DNA of 64,000 nucleotides. Source: Salvia splendens. Lineage: Eukaryota > Streptophyta > Magnoliopsida > Lamiales > Lamiaceae. Numbering within the stretch: the first letter of the stretch is position 1; each line of letters starts with the position of its first letter. Positions 10,310-22,612 of the stretch are shown in pieces. Location: the NCBI RefSeq assembly GCF_004379255.2, contig NC_056032.1, positions 33,775,024-33,839,023 on the forward strand. The letters run 5' to 3'. A model generated the notes under the pieces. That model had not been told where the DNA came from. It saw only the letters and a program-made list of their open reading frames with translations, and did no database searches. Made by a program: the position numbers and the translations under genes.

Positions 10310-13010
10310 ATGATGTCTGCTTCTATAGTTTCTTCCAATATAAACAATATATTAATGTTAAATGGGTCAAATTTTAAGGGTTGGAAAGATAATATTCTGA
10401 TTACTTTAGGTTGCATGGATCTAGATTACGTGCTAAGGACCGAGCAATTTGTTTCTCGTATGGATAATAGTACTCTTAATCAAAGGATAAACTATGAGAA
10501 GTGAAAATGCTTGAATCGCGTAAGTCTGATGATGATCATTAAGTATAGCATCCTAGAAGTGTTTCGAGACACTACATCTGAGAATATTACTAAGTTAAGT
10601 GAATACCTTGCCAAAATTAAGGAACGTTTTGCAAAAAATGATAAGGCTGAGAAAAGCGTGCTTGATCTCAATAAGTATAAGAGAAAGGGCAACATAAGGG
10701 AGCACATTATGAAAATCTCTCACGTTGCTTCACTTAAGCTTGAATTCTAAAGACTTGCTTGTGCATTTGGTGTTGCACATTTGGCAAGTATCTCAATATA
10801 TAAAGTAAAGGGCATTAAGAAAAGGTCTATTGAGAATGCTGCTATGGATAATGGTTCATCACAAAAGAAACAACATAAGGGTAATAATAGTTGTTTCTTT
10901 TTGTGGTAAACATGGATATAAAAAGAAGAAATGTAATTATGACGCATGGCGTGCAAAGGAAGTTACAATTCTTTGGTCTGTTCTGATGTTAATTTGGCTT
11001 CAGTCCCTAATGATATTTTGGTGGGTAGTTTCTGATACTACTACTCACATAAGCTTATAAAGCTGTCTGAACTGCCGAAAGTCAATTAATGGTGAAAGAT
11101 ATATCTAAGTGTGATATGACAAATCAGTGGAAGTATAGACTATTGGGCATTATAGATTGTTATTAAAGACTGAAATTTTTCGGTTTTGAAGGATACTTTA
11201 TTGTACTGTCTTTTAGACAAAATTTGATTTCTATTTCTGCTCTGGACAAATTTGGTTTCTGTTGTTCATTCAGAAATAGTAAAGTTCTTCCTTTAAATAA
11301 TTCTAGTATTGTGGGCACTGTTTCCTTAAGTGCATATAACAATCTTTGTATACTCAATTATGTTACTTCATATTCAGAAGCTTTACATGTTGAATCAAAA
11401 AGGGACTAAGCAAATTAAATAATGAAAATTTGGTTAATTTATGACACAAGTGTTTTGGTTATATATCAAAATAAAGGATTGTGAGACTTGTGTCAGATGT
11501 TATATTGAATACACTTATCTTTTCATAACTTGATTTGTGTGTTCAATGTATCGAAGGAAAACATGCCAAACATAAGAAATTAGGTGCCAATAAAGCTATA
11601 CATTTTAGAATTGATATATACGGACATTTGTGGTTCATTCCCTTCAGTTTCTTGGAATGATGAACAATATTTTATATCATTCATAGGCGAATATTCTTGT
11701 TTTGGGCACCTACATTTAATTTATTAAAAGTCTGGGGCTTTAGACAAGTTAAAAATATTCAGGGCTGATGTTGAGCTCCAACTCAACAACGGCATTGAGA
11801 AAGTCAAATCTGGCCGTGGTGGCGAATACTACGACAGAAATGACGACTCAGGTGAACAATGTGAAAGACCTTTTGAATTCTATTTGGAAGAGTGTGGGAT
11901 CGTCCTTTAGTATACCATGCTGGGATCACCTATCATGAGTGGTGTAACTAAAAGACGAAATAAAACTCTTAAAGATATGTGAAGGAGTATGATTTATCAT
12001 TCTTCCTTGTCGCATTCGCTTTGGGGGGAGCATTAAAGACTGTAGCATATATTCTCACTTTGGTCATCCACAAAAATTTAGGGGTTTTTAAATTTTATGA
12101 TCCCACAAAACGAACTAATTTTTGGGACGAGAAATATAGTATTCCTTGAGTTTGGGGTGAAGAACGTATTAAGGGGCATTACTTCTGAGGAGGTGTATCG
12201 GCACATACTACTACTTCTGACAATGTTTAGGGATCTATTCCTACCATTGAAGAAGATGCATATCAAGAACCTCAGTATGGTAATATTGTAAACATTCAAT
12301 CTCATGTTGATGAGATCATCTAAAATCAACCTCAACCAAGACTCTCGTCAATGGTACCACAGATTTTATGAAGTAATTCTTTCATTTGGATTCAGAAAGA
12401 ATGTCATTAATGGTTGTGCGTATCACAAGTTCAGTGGGAACAAATGCATCTTCTTAGGGAAGCCTCTTTTGTATTTGGAATCAAAGAAAATAATTTTCGA
12501 TTTTCACAAAAGAGATATAGTGAAAAAGTGCCTAAAGTATTTGAGATGCATGGTTGCAAGTAAAGGAATACCCCTATGACTAAGGGAGGCATACCTAGTC
12601 TCATTCAATGCCCTAAAATAAATCTTGAGATTTAGAAAATGCAGAAGGTTCCATATGCTTCGGCTATTGGGAGCCTAATGTGTGCTCAAGTATGTATTAG
12701 ACCCAACTTTTGGTTTTATTTGTTTATATGTTGGGCAGATATCTCAATAACTCGATATGGATCATTAGGAAGCAGCAAACAGGTTATGGGATATATACAG
12801 AAAGAACACTTAAGTTGTGTTGTGACAATAACTCTGCGGTATTATATTCTAAAACAACATGAGCTTCCTAGTTGTTAAATAAAGAGTTCGGAATGGACAA
12901 ATACATATAGAGCATAAAGGGAACGATTTGATGATGACAAATCCGCTCATTAAGGGACTATCGCCCAAGGTCTTTCATGGGCATGTAGCCCAAATGGGTG
13001 TTATGTTGTT
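10310..13010 (+). pseudogene. decayed copia gag-pol
   Basis: Fragments in copia order are spread over several frames. Gag starts at 10310 (ATG) with NNILMLNGSNFKGWKDNILI and continues after a stop near 10502 with KGNIREHIMKISHVASLKLE. A degenerate zinc knuckle and protease start follow at about 10900-11055 (CGKHGYKKKKCNYDAWRAKE, then SDTTTHISL). RT pieces lie at 12304-12470 (DSRQWYHRFYEVI) and 12639-12720 (PYASAIGSLMCAQVCIRPN). The RNase H tail near 12930-13005 resembles NPLIKGLSPKVFHGHVAQMGV with stops. Large parts of integrase and RT are missing or unrecognisable. It cannot make functional enzymes. Confidence 0.82.
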
Positions 13011-13423
13011 TAAGGGTACTTCCGTTCAGCGGGAGTAGTTTTGGTTATTGCTCTATACTGTGTATTGAACATGCAGTTATAAAACTCATGTTATTCTCTG
13101 CAGAAATAAAGAATTATGTTTTGTCCATTATTTGTGTTATTTGGTTTTGATTTGATTTCACTAAATATTTCGGAGGACCAGTTGGAAATAGACATATATG
13201 ATCACCTTTCATGAAATTTTCATGCTACACTCCATAATTGATCTATTGGTTATATTTGCATATGTGATTACTGATGGGTATAATCATGAAAAAATATGGT
13301 GACTGCCTCTTTAGTCCTATGCCGATATGGTTGATAATACGATTGTTCGGGAATACACTATGTGATAGCATATTTGAGCGCTCGTTCAGTTTGTACACAT
13401 TTATTCAGTGTCATGTGTTGCCC

Positions 13424-13434
13424 AAGTGGGAGAT
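13424..13434 (+). other. polypurine tract of the decayed copia element
   Basis: AAGTGGGAGAT sits directly before the 3' LTR start TGTTAGAA. Confidence 0.75.
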
Positions 13435-13880
13435 TGTTAGAAATTTGGGCTTCCACATGACTAATTTAATGTGTATGACTATCTTTCAGTTGCCCAATTA
13501 AAGTGATCCTATAAAGATTAAAGTTTGGGCTAAAATGTATTTATTTGTTATGGAAATAAGTGTAGATACCAATTTGTGATTTTCTATTTGTTGAGAGACC
13601 AAATAGAAAATAAAGGAACTTATATTACTTATAAATTTAAGTTATGGTTATGGTCCCCAGACGTCAGAAGAACATTCGATATCTCTGTATTCTCTCGGCA
13701 GACTATTGCGAAGAATGTCTCTAATCGTTTGGAAGATCCATAGACATTGCAAAGCAATTCCACCGTTCAATTTGTTATGGATCAAGGTACGCTTCCGCTC
13801 TACAGTTTATGCTCCTTCTCCGTCGTTCTTGGTTAATCATCATAGAGAGCTTTATATAATTGTTCACTCAATTATTCCAA
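13435..13880 (+). repeat. 3' LTR of the decayed copia element
   Basis: Matches 6993-7440 from TGTTAGAAATT to ATTATTCCAA, where the expected terminal CA and target duplication are replaced by AATTAATT. A small terminal deletion is likely. Confidence 0.83.
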
Positions 13881-14790
13881 AATTAATTTGTTGTATTTTA
13901 CTACAATTTATTGTTATAGAGGTTAAGATTTGATTTGATTTGAATTTAATTTTATAATTGTAAGGATTTGATTTGATTTGTTTTAGTATACCTGTTTGTA
14001 ACACATATTGTAAATATGTGTGAAATATTTGATCATAATTAAGAATAAAGAAATTACTTTTATCATTCTCCCCCTTGAGAATTCACGGTTCTCACAATCT
14101 CTCTTTAACTCATCGTTTCTTTCTACCTTCTTTTATCTATATCCTGCTAGGCTTTCGAAAGCCTATCAGTGCTTGTGCACCGCACGCGCTCACACTATGC
14201 GGTGTGAGTGTGACGGGTCTCCCTTGGGCCAGCCTTCTGCACAAACCGTGGGTAGCAAATTGGCTAGCCATCCCCCACCCCCTTTCCACTGTAGAGTATC
14301 TAATATCTATAGTGGCTGCTCTATTGCATTATTGACTGCAAGTACAACTGACGCTTTAAAAGGTAACATTCCCCATGTCTCTAAATGAATTTTGAATGAA
14401 CTGACAACATACTTGGACTACGACACAGAATCATTATCTCCCAAAATTAAAATGTATGCACTTGTTGTACATCACATATTACCATCGATATAGGTCTTTA
14501 ATACAATAATATCTGAATACCGATATATCTGGTGCTTTATTACATCAATCAGTATTAATTAAGAAATACGGTAATTTTTAAAAAATGAGGAAATGAATAT
14601 GGAAGAAATTAGCCACAACACAAATTTAATAAAATAACATTTCACTAGGGCATACATCGTGAATAAGAAAAAGAAATCTCAAAGCTAAATTATATAGTAC
14701 TTGACAGTATATGATTGTGAATTTGTGAATTGTTAATTAGGAATAAGTATATATATGGAAGACATAATTAATTAAATAAAGATGGTGATA
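13881..14790. other. intergenic, no gene recognised
   Basis: GATTTGATTTG-like repeats (13930-13985) are followed by pyrimidine-rich DNA. A perfect 16-bp palindrome AGGCTTTCGAAAGCCT lies at 14149-14164, and a GC-rich patch follows (14170-14300). Two overlapping ORFs here have no family resemblance and are not called. Confidence 0.5.
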
Positions 14791-15117
14791 TTAAACTTTC
14801 ATTTGGTTGTAGCGGAAAGAGGTATGGCGATGATCCTCTCCGATAGCCGGCCGGGATGATGTCATGACGATTGGAATGGCGGAGGAGACGTCGGCAGCTG
14901 GTAACAAGCAGTTGGCGAGAAGTGTGTTGGTCGTGGCTGTGAAGTAGCAGCTCTCCCAGTAATATTGTGGTGGAGGGATTTTGTTAACTATTTCCAGATT
15001 TATCTCGAAAAGATCTTCGTCATCTTCATCTTTCTCTTCTCCTTTCTCTTCCTTAATCATAATCATATGTGCTTGCCTTTTGCTGGCTGACTCCCATTCT
15101 TCTTTTCTTGCCTCCAT
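14791..15117 (-). CDS. small unrecognised protein, 108 aa, acidic N-terminal half
   Basis: A single-exon frame runs from the ATG at 15117 to the TAA at 14791. I do not recognise the family with certainty. Residues 1-22 are mixed-charge, and residues 23-36 are very acidic (EEKGEEKDEDDEDL). Residues 35-80 look like a conserved core: LFEINLEIVNKIPPPQYYWE followed by CYFTATTNTLLANCLLP. There is no signal peptide or membrane segment. A TATATATA stretch lies about 50 bp upstream on the coding strand, which fits a promoter. The core sequence and its setting outside any transposon favour a real plant gene over a chance ORF. Function is unknown. Confidence 0.62.
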   Translation of the reverse strand: MEARKEEWESASKRQAHMIMIKEEKGEEKDEDDEDLFEINLEIVNKIPPPQYYWESCYFTATTNTLLANCLLPAADVSSAIPIVMTSSRPAIGEDHRHTSFRYNQMKV

Positions 15118-15872
15118 GCACCCTGCAGATCTCTCTAATTAATCTGTCAATTGTTAATCACAATTATATATATGTAAAAGAAAGAGGTTAAAAGTTGGTG
15201 AAAGGTGGGAGTTTTGTTGGGAGATTCATCAACAACTATCTAATTGGGTATGGAAGCTTTGAATTTTTTTATATATTTGGCAGCTCTTGCAAACTAATCT
15301 TGCCTGTCTTAGGCATATGGCTACCTTATTTGATCTCATTTAGTTATGATATAATTTTTCTATGTCAATGCACCGGTATTACATATTGTTAAGTACTAAT
15401 AGAAATTTTTTACGGGAGAGTGTCGTGCAAGATAATTACTTGCTTTAATTAATAAAGGTTTGAATTTAAACAGAATCAAATACCAATAACATGCGGCTTA
15501 TTGATTTGATTGAGACCAAAATTTCAAACTTAAGATTTATATTTAACAATTAACACGAATACGAAATTACAAAGTTGAAATCTATATCTAGAGCAATCCG
15601 AAAGAGTTAAAAGAATTAATTAAATTAAAGGATTGACACTACGAGTACACTTGATTTTAGTCTGCGACTGTTCATCCTTTTATTTTATGAGAAGGTTGAT
15701 TTGTTGTTGCATCTACAAAGAAATTTGAGGGCAAATCTAGATTATGTGACGCTGACAGATTTTTGAGAAACAAAAGTCCATATTAGTTAGCCTTCTAACA
15801 ACCTCAACTCATAACAGGATTGTAGATTTTTTTCATAATTTCTAAAGTTACTATTGGCAGGAAACATATTAT
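15118..15872. other. upstream region of the small gene and intergenic DNA
   Basis: AT-rich, no gene seen. TATATATATG around 15165-15175 may be the core promoter of the minus-strand gene ending at 15117. Confidence 0.5.
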
Positions 15873-15875
15873 TTA

Positions 15876-17736
15876 GAGCATCCACAATAGGGCGCCCTAT
15901 GCTCCGCCACATCAGCATTTTATCCTCATACCTATTCACCTGCAGTGGGATACCCTATAGGCCGCCCTAAGCATTTTATTTATTTGAATATTTAAAACGC
16001 TACAAAAATTGAAAAAAAAAACTTCATTTCATTGGAAGTTTAAACATTACAATACGAAATAAAAAAAAACTACAAATTCTCGATGGCGGTTACGGTCCCA
16101 AACTTCTTCAATCATGTCGTTCATGAGCTGAGCATGGTCTTGTTGGTTGCGCATTGAGGCATGTCTACATAGAACCTCATTGTAGCCCATCGGTAATCCT
16201 CGAACGTGGGGCAGGGTCGCCGTGCTAGAGCTAGATCCAGCTTCATCATCGCCCCAATCGGTGACTCTTCCACCTTCGTGTTCGACTAACATGTTATGCA
16301 AGATGATGCACGCATACATGACATCGGCGATGACTTCCTTGTACCAGAAACGCGCCGGACCTTTCACTATTGCCCACCGCGCTTGGAGCACACCAAATGC
16401 CTGCTCCACATCCTTTCGCGCAGCCTCCTGCTTTTGCGAAAATAAAACTCTATTGTCACCCATTGGACAACTGATCGTCTTCACAAATACAGGCCACCTT
16501 GGGTATATGCCATCGGCCAAGTAGTACCCCATATGATATTGACGTCCGTTGGCAGTGAACTCGATGGTCGGGCCGTTGCCATTGCATTGCTCGGTGAAGA
16601 GGTTGGGTGAGTTGAGGACGTTGATGTCGTTGTTCGACCCCGCTACACCAGATCCAGAGCCGATGGTCAGCGACGGCTTCGAGGATCATCGTCGGGTGGC
16701 TGCCCTTGTATCTACTAGTAAATTGGCCTCTCCATGCCGTCGGACAATTCTTCCACTCCCAATGCATACAATCGATGCTCCCTAGCATTCCAGGAAAGCC
16801 ATGCGCCGTCTCGTAAATCTTCATCAGGGCCTGGCAATCCACAGCAGTCGGCTTTCTCAAATATGTGTTGTTATAAGCCTCCACAACTCCCCTACAAAAA
16901 TTCTTCAGGAACTCGCGGCCAGTTGTCTCCCCGACGTGAAGGTACTCGTCGAACATGTCCTCCGTGGTGCCGTAGGCCAACTGCCGGAGCGCAACGTGCA
17001 CTTCTGCAACGGCGTAAGTCCGGGTCTTCCGATGCCATCTTCCCGATACTGGAAGTATCCATCACGTACCTCCAACGTTTGGACAATGCTTAGAAAAAGA
17101 TCTCGCCGCATTCTGAAACGGCGGTGAAAAACCGTTGTGCCCACCGTGGTTGCTCGGCAAAATAGTCTACGAACAGTCGTTGGTGAGCTACGTCGTGCTC
17201 GCGACGGACAAACGTCCGACGTCAAATCGGCCTCAGGATCTGCTCCGTCTGGACCTGCTTTGCCGCTTCACGCTCGCACTCCATTTCGGCCAAGCATTCC
17301 GCCGCAGCCTCATGAACGCAATCGAATAAGGCCCGAGTCAAGGCCCGAGTAATGCCCTCCGAGGTACTCCAGTCGTCGTCGGGTCTCATTTTTTTTAGTG
17401 AGAAAGATTGGGAGAGAAATATTGGTGTGTGGGGAAAGTGAGAGATGAGAGAGAAAATTTTGGTGTGGAAAATGGAATGAGAAATGGGGTTTAAAAAGAT
17501 AAGAATTCAAAAAAAACAAATAAAAATAAATAAAAAAGAGAAAACGCATTGCATCGTCCGCGTGACCCGCAATGGGACGGACGATACCGCGGACGATGCG
17601 TGTTCTGACGCCATCGTCCGCTGACGATGTATAGGGCGCGGACAATGCATCGGACATTGTCCGCATGGCTACAGTGGCGGACGATAGCCCGCTCGATGCA
17701 TCGGGCGGACTATCGTCCGCCCCACTGTGGATGCTC
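15876..17736 (-). mobile_element. PIF/Harbinger element carrying only the transposase gene
   Basis: Ends GAGCATCCACAATAGG and CCACTGTGGATGCTC are inverted copies flanked by TTA at 15873-15875 and 17737-17739. The right subterminal 170 bp (17556-17725) holds at least six CGGACGAT/ATCGTCCG motifs plus near-variants. The only gene is a decayed transposase on the minus strand; no ORF1 is present. Both ends resemble those of the ORF1-only element at 28238-29865 in swapped orientation. Confidence 0.92.
16047..17390 (-). pseudogene. PIF/Harbinger (HARBI1-like) transposase, frameshifted
   Basis: The likely start is the ATG at 17390 (MRPDDDWSTSEG). DDE catalytic blocks are recognisable: GSIDCMHWEWKNCPTAWRGQ (first D), YYLADGIYPRW (second D) and RKDVEQAFGVLQARW (E). 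The HARBI1 family cuts and pastes at TTA/TAA targets. Lesions: an in-frame TGA after QILRPI, a frame change near 17110, a 1-nt loss in LQKCT-VALRQ near 17000, and a short deletion (about 14 nt) after LWIW near 16645 that removes the usual HAFFG segment. The gene is inactive, but every domain is represented. Confidence 0.88.
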
Positions 17737-17742
17737 TTAGTA

Positions 17743-17958
17743 CTCCCTCTGTCCCCCAATTTTGACACAGTTTGATCGGGCACGGGTTTTAAGAAATGTA
17801 ATAGAAAGCGGGTTGAAAAAGTTGGTAGGATGTGATCCTACTTTTAAAGTATTAGTTTTATAATAAAATGTTAATGGAAATAAATTAGTGGAATGTGGGG
17901 TCCACTAACAAAAATGGTAAAAATTGAAATTTGACAAATTTTGTGGACAGACGGAAAT
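17743..17958. mobile_element. Stowaway-like MITE
   Basis: Starts CTCCCTCTGTCCC after TA (17741-17742). Near the right end, TTTGACAAATTTTGTGGACAG is a degenerate inverse of CCCAATTTTGACACA. The right boundary is approximate. It lies only a few bases from the Harbinger element. Confidence 0.55.
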
Positions 17959-18428
17959 GAAAAAATGTAACAAAATTTTAAGGATGGATACATATTACTA
18001 ATCTGGATGATTTGGTTAATTCCATAATTTATAAAAGTAGCTAATTAAATTATAGTATTTTCCTGAATTTCTCAATTATCCTATAAAATTAAAACTTTAA
18101 AGAAATTTATTATTTTAATAATAATTTTTGGTTAACTTCGGGAGAAATTTAACATTGTTTGATATTATGATTATCGATTTTAGACGATTATTAATGTAAT
18201 TGGTGAAAATATAATGACAAAAGGTAAAAAAAATCACAACAAATTTCGTTAAAATCTAATTGTATAGAAAAATTAAAAAATATACAAAAATTATGATATA
18301 ATTAATTAGGTACATTTTAACGTTATTGCATTATTGGATTCATCATAAGTCAAAACAAAAATTAAACTAGTAGTAGTAATTTAAATGATAATTTCCTTTA
18401 TTTATATTTGCTGCATATATTTTGTAGT

Positions 18429-18481
18429 GGCCCAATAAGCATGGATCCAGCCCGATAAGAGGAAGACGTCGGATTGGCCCA
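18429..18481 (+). promoter_or_regulatory. GGCCCA (site II-like) elements upstream of RCE1
   Basis: GGCCCA occurs at 18429-18434 and 18476-18481, about 90-140 bp before the chosen RCE1 start. TGGGCC/GGCCCA sites are typical of plant housekeeping promoters. No strong TATA box was seen close by. Confidence 0.45.
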
Positions 18482-18570
18482 ACAAATGATAGTCAAATCA
18501 GAGTCACTGCGTGCAAATGAAGCACCTATACATGCATACACCGGTTCTGTATGTATCTACCGTGGCGACA

Positions 18571-21500
18571 ATGGAGCGAGAAGATGCCGGCGCCGGCGTT
18601 ACGAAGTTTGCGGCAGTGTCAGCGTGCATCGGCATGGCTGTGTTCTACGTTGCACTTCTATATTCTCCAACTCTGATTCTTCGATTGCCCCCGCCTAATT
18701 CCTATACTTCCTTCCTCACACGACGTTTCTGCGCTGCCGTATCTTCAATCGTCTCTCTGATCGTTGCCAGCCTCATTCTTCCCGTAAGCCTCCTTTTTCT
18801 ACTCTATTCTCTGTGTAATATATGCTTTCTCTATGCTTGGCTCGACTAGTATTCAGTCTCCCCTTTTCTGATATTGTCTGTTCACTTTTTCTGATAGATT
18901 CTCTTGTAGAACTAATTTGAATACAAGGAGCTTTCATTTTCGTGGATAATTTCATCTTTAATCCTGTGATTTTGTACCAAGTAGCTTCAATATGAGGTGA
19001 AACTTACATTAATCGATTATCTGTTTATAACTGATATTTCAATCAGTGTTTGATCTTTAAAAGGAAGGAAATGTATAGAATGTCAATAAGTAAATCCAGG
19101 GAAGGATATATCTGTTTCCATGGCAGAAGCGGAGTTACAGTGATCCAATTTTCTCCTTGTCTCTTTTTTTTGTAAGTAAAGCTGGGTGGTAGCTACTGTT
19201 CTTTTCTATTACAACAGGAAGTTAATTAATTACAAGCCAGTCGTATCACCTTTATTTCTTCCTCAACTCATATTATCATCAGTAGTCACTAGCAATGCTA
19301 CTGATTACTCATATAACTTCTCATTCTTGTTTTTCTTGGTTTGAGATTATAAAACTTCTTTGCCTATAGTCTATTTGTGAAGCTTGACATGGAATGCAAC
19401 TCACTGCTAAGGCTTTTACATCAATTGATCACAATGCAGTATTGCAGTTTATGAACCAACGACTTCTTTGTTGTCCATAGATTATCCACTCCTAACCACT
19501 ATATTTTAATTTTTCGAATTACCTGTTTTGTTTATTTTTCTTATGCCTATTATTTTCTGGTTTCAGATAACAGGGTGTGAGGCATCAAGTCTGCTTTGTG
19601 TTTATGGCATCAGAATGGATCACATTGTGAGTATGAGAAAATATAATTCTAAAATTTGCACAGGCCAATGCAATTGGATATAGAATTATTGTCTTTTTTA
19701 TATTTTATTTTGCAGATTGAAAAGGGTGACTGATTGCTCAATGCAATTTTCTGTATTAACAGTGGCAAGCCCTGGTTTACCCACTTTTGCTGACCGCCTT
19801 CATGTACTCTGGTTCCTTTGCCTTGAAGTTTTTAATAATGCTTCAAACTAGCAGAGAATATTTGGATAGTGGTGGAAATCTTTCAGTTGCATGTGTTAAG
19901 AGCATTTCCTTGAAGACAGTTGATTGGGTAGTTTCAACAGCTTCTTGCATGTCATCCTGGCGTAATTATTTTGTGGTTAGTGTTCGTGGTTGCCTTATTC
20001 TATATTCCAACTGCGTTCTATGCAACCCTTTTTATTGTCTTTATGGCAGATTATCTGGTTTCTCTTGAGACATTCTATACTTGTAGCTGAGGCAATTAGT
20101 TCAGTTACATTGCCACTCTTGATCCTTTAATTTATTAGTGGAGATATGATGTTACACAAAAGAAGGGATTGGCAAATCGTAAGACAGCTCGAGTTTAGAA
20201 GTTTTCATACTTTTATTGGTAATTCTTAGGTAGGCAGAAATGTGCTTAGTTCTCTGCCATCATTTCGATTTTGTCAATTTTCATCGAGCATTGCATTGCA
20301 TGACATTATTAATTTTAGTGGCCCTCCTTTCAATAGATGGCCATTATTTTCCCCCTTTGCAATTCTTGGGATTTCTCCACAAAACCCATTGCCCTGTTTG
20401 GTGGTGGGTGGTTTGAACATGCATGTTGATTGAATGCATTGGACCCAAGTCTTTTGCCTATACATATGAACTCCTATGTTTTAGATCACATAATACAGAT
20501 AATTACATCGTGTCTTTTACTATTATGCTTGATTGTAATGATTTGACCTTCAAAGTTTCAATGTTCAGTCTCCTTTTTTTGAACAGGCACCACTTACGGA
20601 AGAGCTGGTATTCAGAGCTTGCATGATTCCTTTGCTTCTGTGTGGAGGATTCAGTACTTACACTGTTATATTTCTTTGTCCTGTATTTTTCAGTTTTGGT
20701 GAGTAGGATATTACATACACCTTATTTTTCAATTCTTGCAATTTTGAAGCCAAAGGCTGCATGTGTTGTCATTATTAACATATAAATGTCTTTACCCTGA
20801 GATGACAAGCTGTTTATTTATTTTAGCTTAGATTTGTGTTATATATTCCCCCTTTCTCTCTTTATGTTTCATGCCCCTCACCCATCGGAAACTTTTGCCG
20901 TAGACATGACTAGATTTAGATATTGCTATTTTATGCTGAAGTTTAATCTGATATGTGGTTTTAATTTGTTTAATTGCAGCTCATATGAACCACTTACTGG
21001 AGTTCTATCTCCAACGGAACTACAGCTTGCTCAAAGCCTGTCAAGTTGTAGGTATTGTCTGCTCTTTCATTTGATGTTATTATGTGTAATCATGGGGAAT
21101 TTGCAGTTATGTTCTAATTCATTTGAATAGTGAGATTGTTATGGAGTGAAAGACGGATTAGAACAAGTGAATAAGGAGCTCACAGATATGGAGCAGAAAG
21201 GTGACTTTCTAATGTTTGTAAACAATAATCAACAGAACTTGGTTATAAAATAGATAATAATCCTTTCACTGGGGGCCTTGGTTTTCACCGCCCAATAACT
21301 TTGATTTCTCTGGATACACTTTTCAAATTCCCCATGGTATATATATAGGAGGGTAGAAGACTTTAATCACAACAAATTTGCACTAATCAATTCCTCATTG
21401 ATTTCTAGTTTATTCAATTTCCCTGAAATCCTAGCTTAATCTGAATAAAAGAAAAGACAATGCATAACAATAACTAGCCCAGAAATCTGCAGTCACTTGG

Positions 21501-22612
21501 ATCCAATCTTCATCCTTTCCATTCCCGGTGGTTGATATTAGAGATAGATGCTACAACGCTTCAATCATTATTCTTACTAGTATTTAAGTAAATTTGCAAT
21601 GCTGGGTTTGAGTCATTCTTCAAGTTGAAATATGATGGCTTTTAGCGATGTACTATTCCTTTTTTTACTATACTGTATCATATTTGGTTTGCTTTCAGGT
21701 TTCCAGTTGGTATACACTGTCATTTTTGGGGCATATGCATCATTTCTTCTAATTCGTACTGGTGGGTAAATTCTACATATACATCACTAGATTTTATTTC
21801 ATTCCTTGGTTTATTAGTTATGTTGATACTTAATTGCAGGGCATTTGACTGCTCCATTAATTGCCCATATATTTTGCAACTTCATGGGCTTACCTGTGAT
21901 ACATTCTGGGAGATCTGGTAAGTTGACCTCTCATCCAGTTGATTAAATTACGTCCATTCATAATCACACATCGTTTCTCTCCTCCCCGTCAGGACACTGA
22001 AGTACTAAATTTCAAAATTAAATTTAAATGAAAAGATTTTATTTTTCTTGGGGAGAGGGGGTCTCATGCCTTAGATTTTCGCTACTTGACTGCTTGTATA
22101 TGCTTTATTCTTATAAACATTTACTTAAACCTATGGTGTTTGTTCTGAAGAATATACCCCGCTTGGACTGCTTGGGTTATAACTATAAAGATTTGGACTA
22201 ATGCATATGGATATACAGTTGTAGATGGAATGGACCTCTTAGTCTTAGCCTTAGCCTGAGTAGACTGACCTTGACCTTGACCTTGCTCATTTTTTTTACT
22301 TAATAGCTGGTTATTGGAGATTTCTCTTTAATTGTGTGAAGTATTCTGGGAATAGATTCTCTCTCAGAAAGGTTAAGGAACTTTTGGCCCTAGAGAGTTT
22401 GTTCTTTCCCATAATATATTTCATGCCAACTTATTTTTTATGGCGAAATTCTTTTCTCTTTTTTTTTATGTATTTCAGGGATGGTGAGTCTGGTATTTGT
22501 AATCGGGGTGGTGAGTTTCAGCAAGCTGCTTTTCCCTCTGACGACACCGTATTTGTACAACGACGAAGGAGACAATTGCAGTTGTTGGCATAGATACTGC
22601 AGTTGGAGCTAA
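18571..22612 (+). CDS. RCE1: CAAX prenyl protease 2 (RCE1/FACE2), eight exons, intact
   Basis: Exons: 18571-18783, 19567-19626, 19763-19975, 20587-20698, 20980-21051, 21699-21761, 21840-21917, 22479-22612; all introns are GT-AG and phases agree. The total is 945 nt, 314 aa, close to the Arabidopsis protein. RCE1 is an ER-membrane endopeptidase that removes the last three residues of prenylated CAAX proteins after farnesyl or geranylgeranyl transfer. Hydrophobic segments fill the N-terminus (VSACIGMAVFYVALLYSPTL). The abortive-infection/CAAX family motifs are present: EELVFRACMIP (EExxxR) in exon 4, AHMNH in exon 5 and APLIAHIFCNFMG in exon 7. The start at 18571 fits the family length; an in-frame ATG at 18517 would add 18 residues. 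It is a clean gene in a transposon-poor stretch. Confidence 0.95.

Larger units (their letters stand above)
6993..13880 (+). mobile_element. decayed Ty1/copia retrotransposon with a nested solo LTR
   Basis: Two LTRs beginning TGTTAGAAATTTGGGC enclose a plus-strand gag-pol remnant, a Met-tRNA type primer-binding site and a polypurine tract. The element is old: the LTRs differ at many positions, the coding region is riddled with stops and frameshifts, and the 3' LTR lacks its terminal CA. A second LTR (7445-8905) was inserted into the primer-binding site after the copia element landed. Confidence 0.88.

Noticed and set aside
14149..14164. Perfect palindrome AGGCTTTCGAAAGCCT as a regulatory site
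   Set aside because: Single occurrence, no adjacent gene or terminator context; left as a curiosity only.
14020..14388. Two overlapping ORFs of 122 and 86 codons
   Set aside because: Different frames over the same GC-rich patch, no family resemblance, no splice or promoter support.
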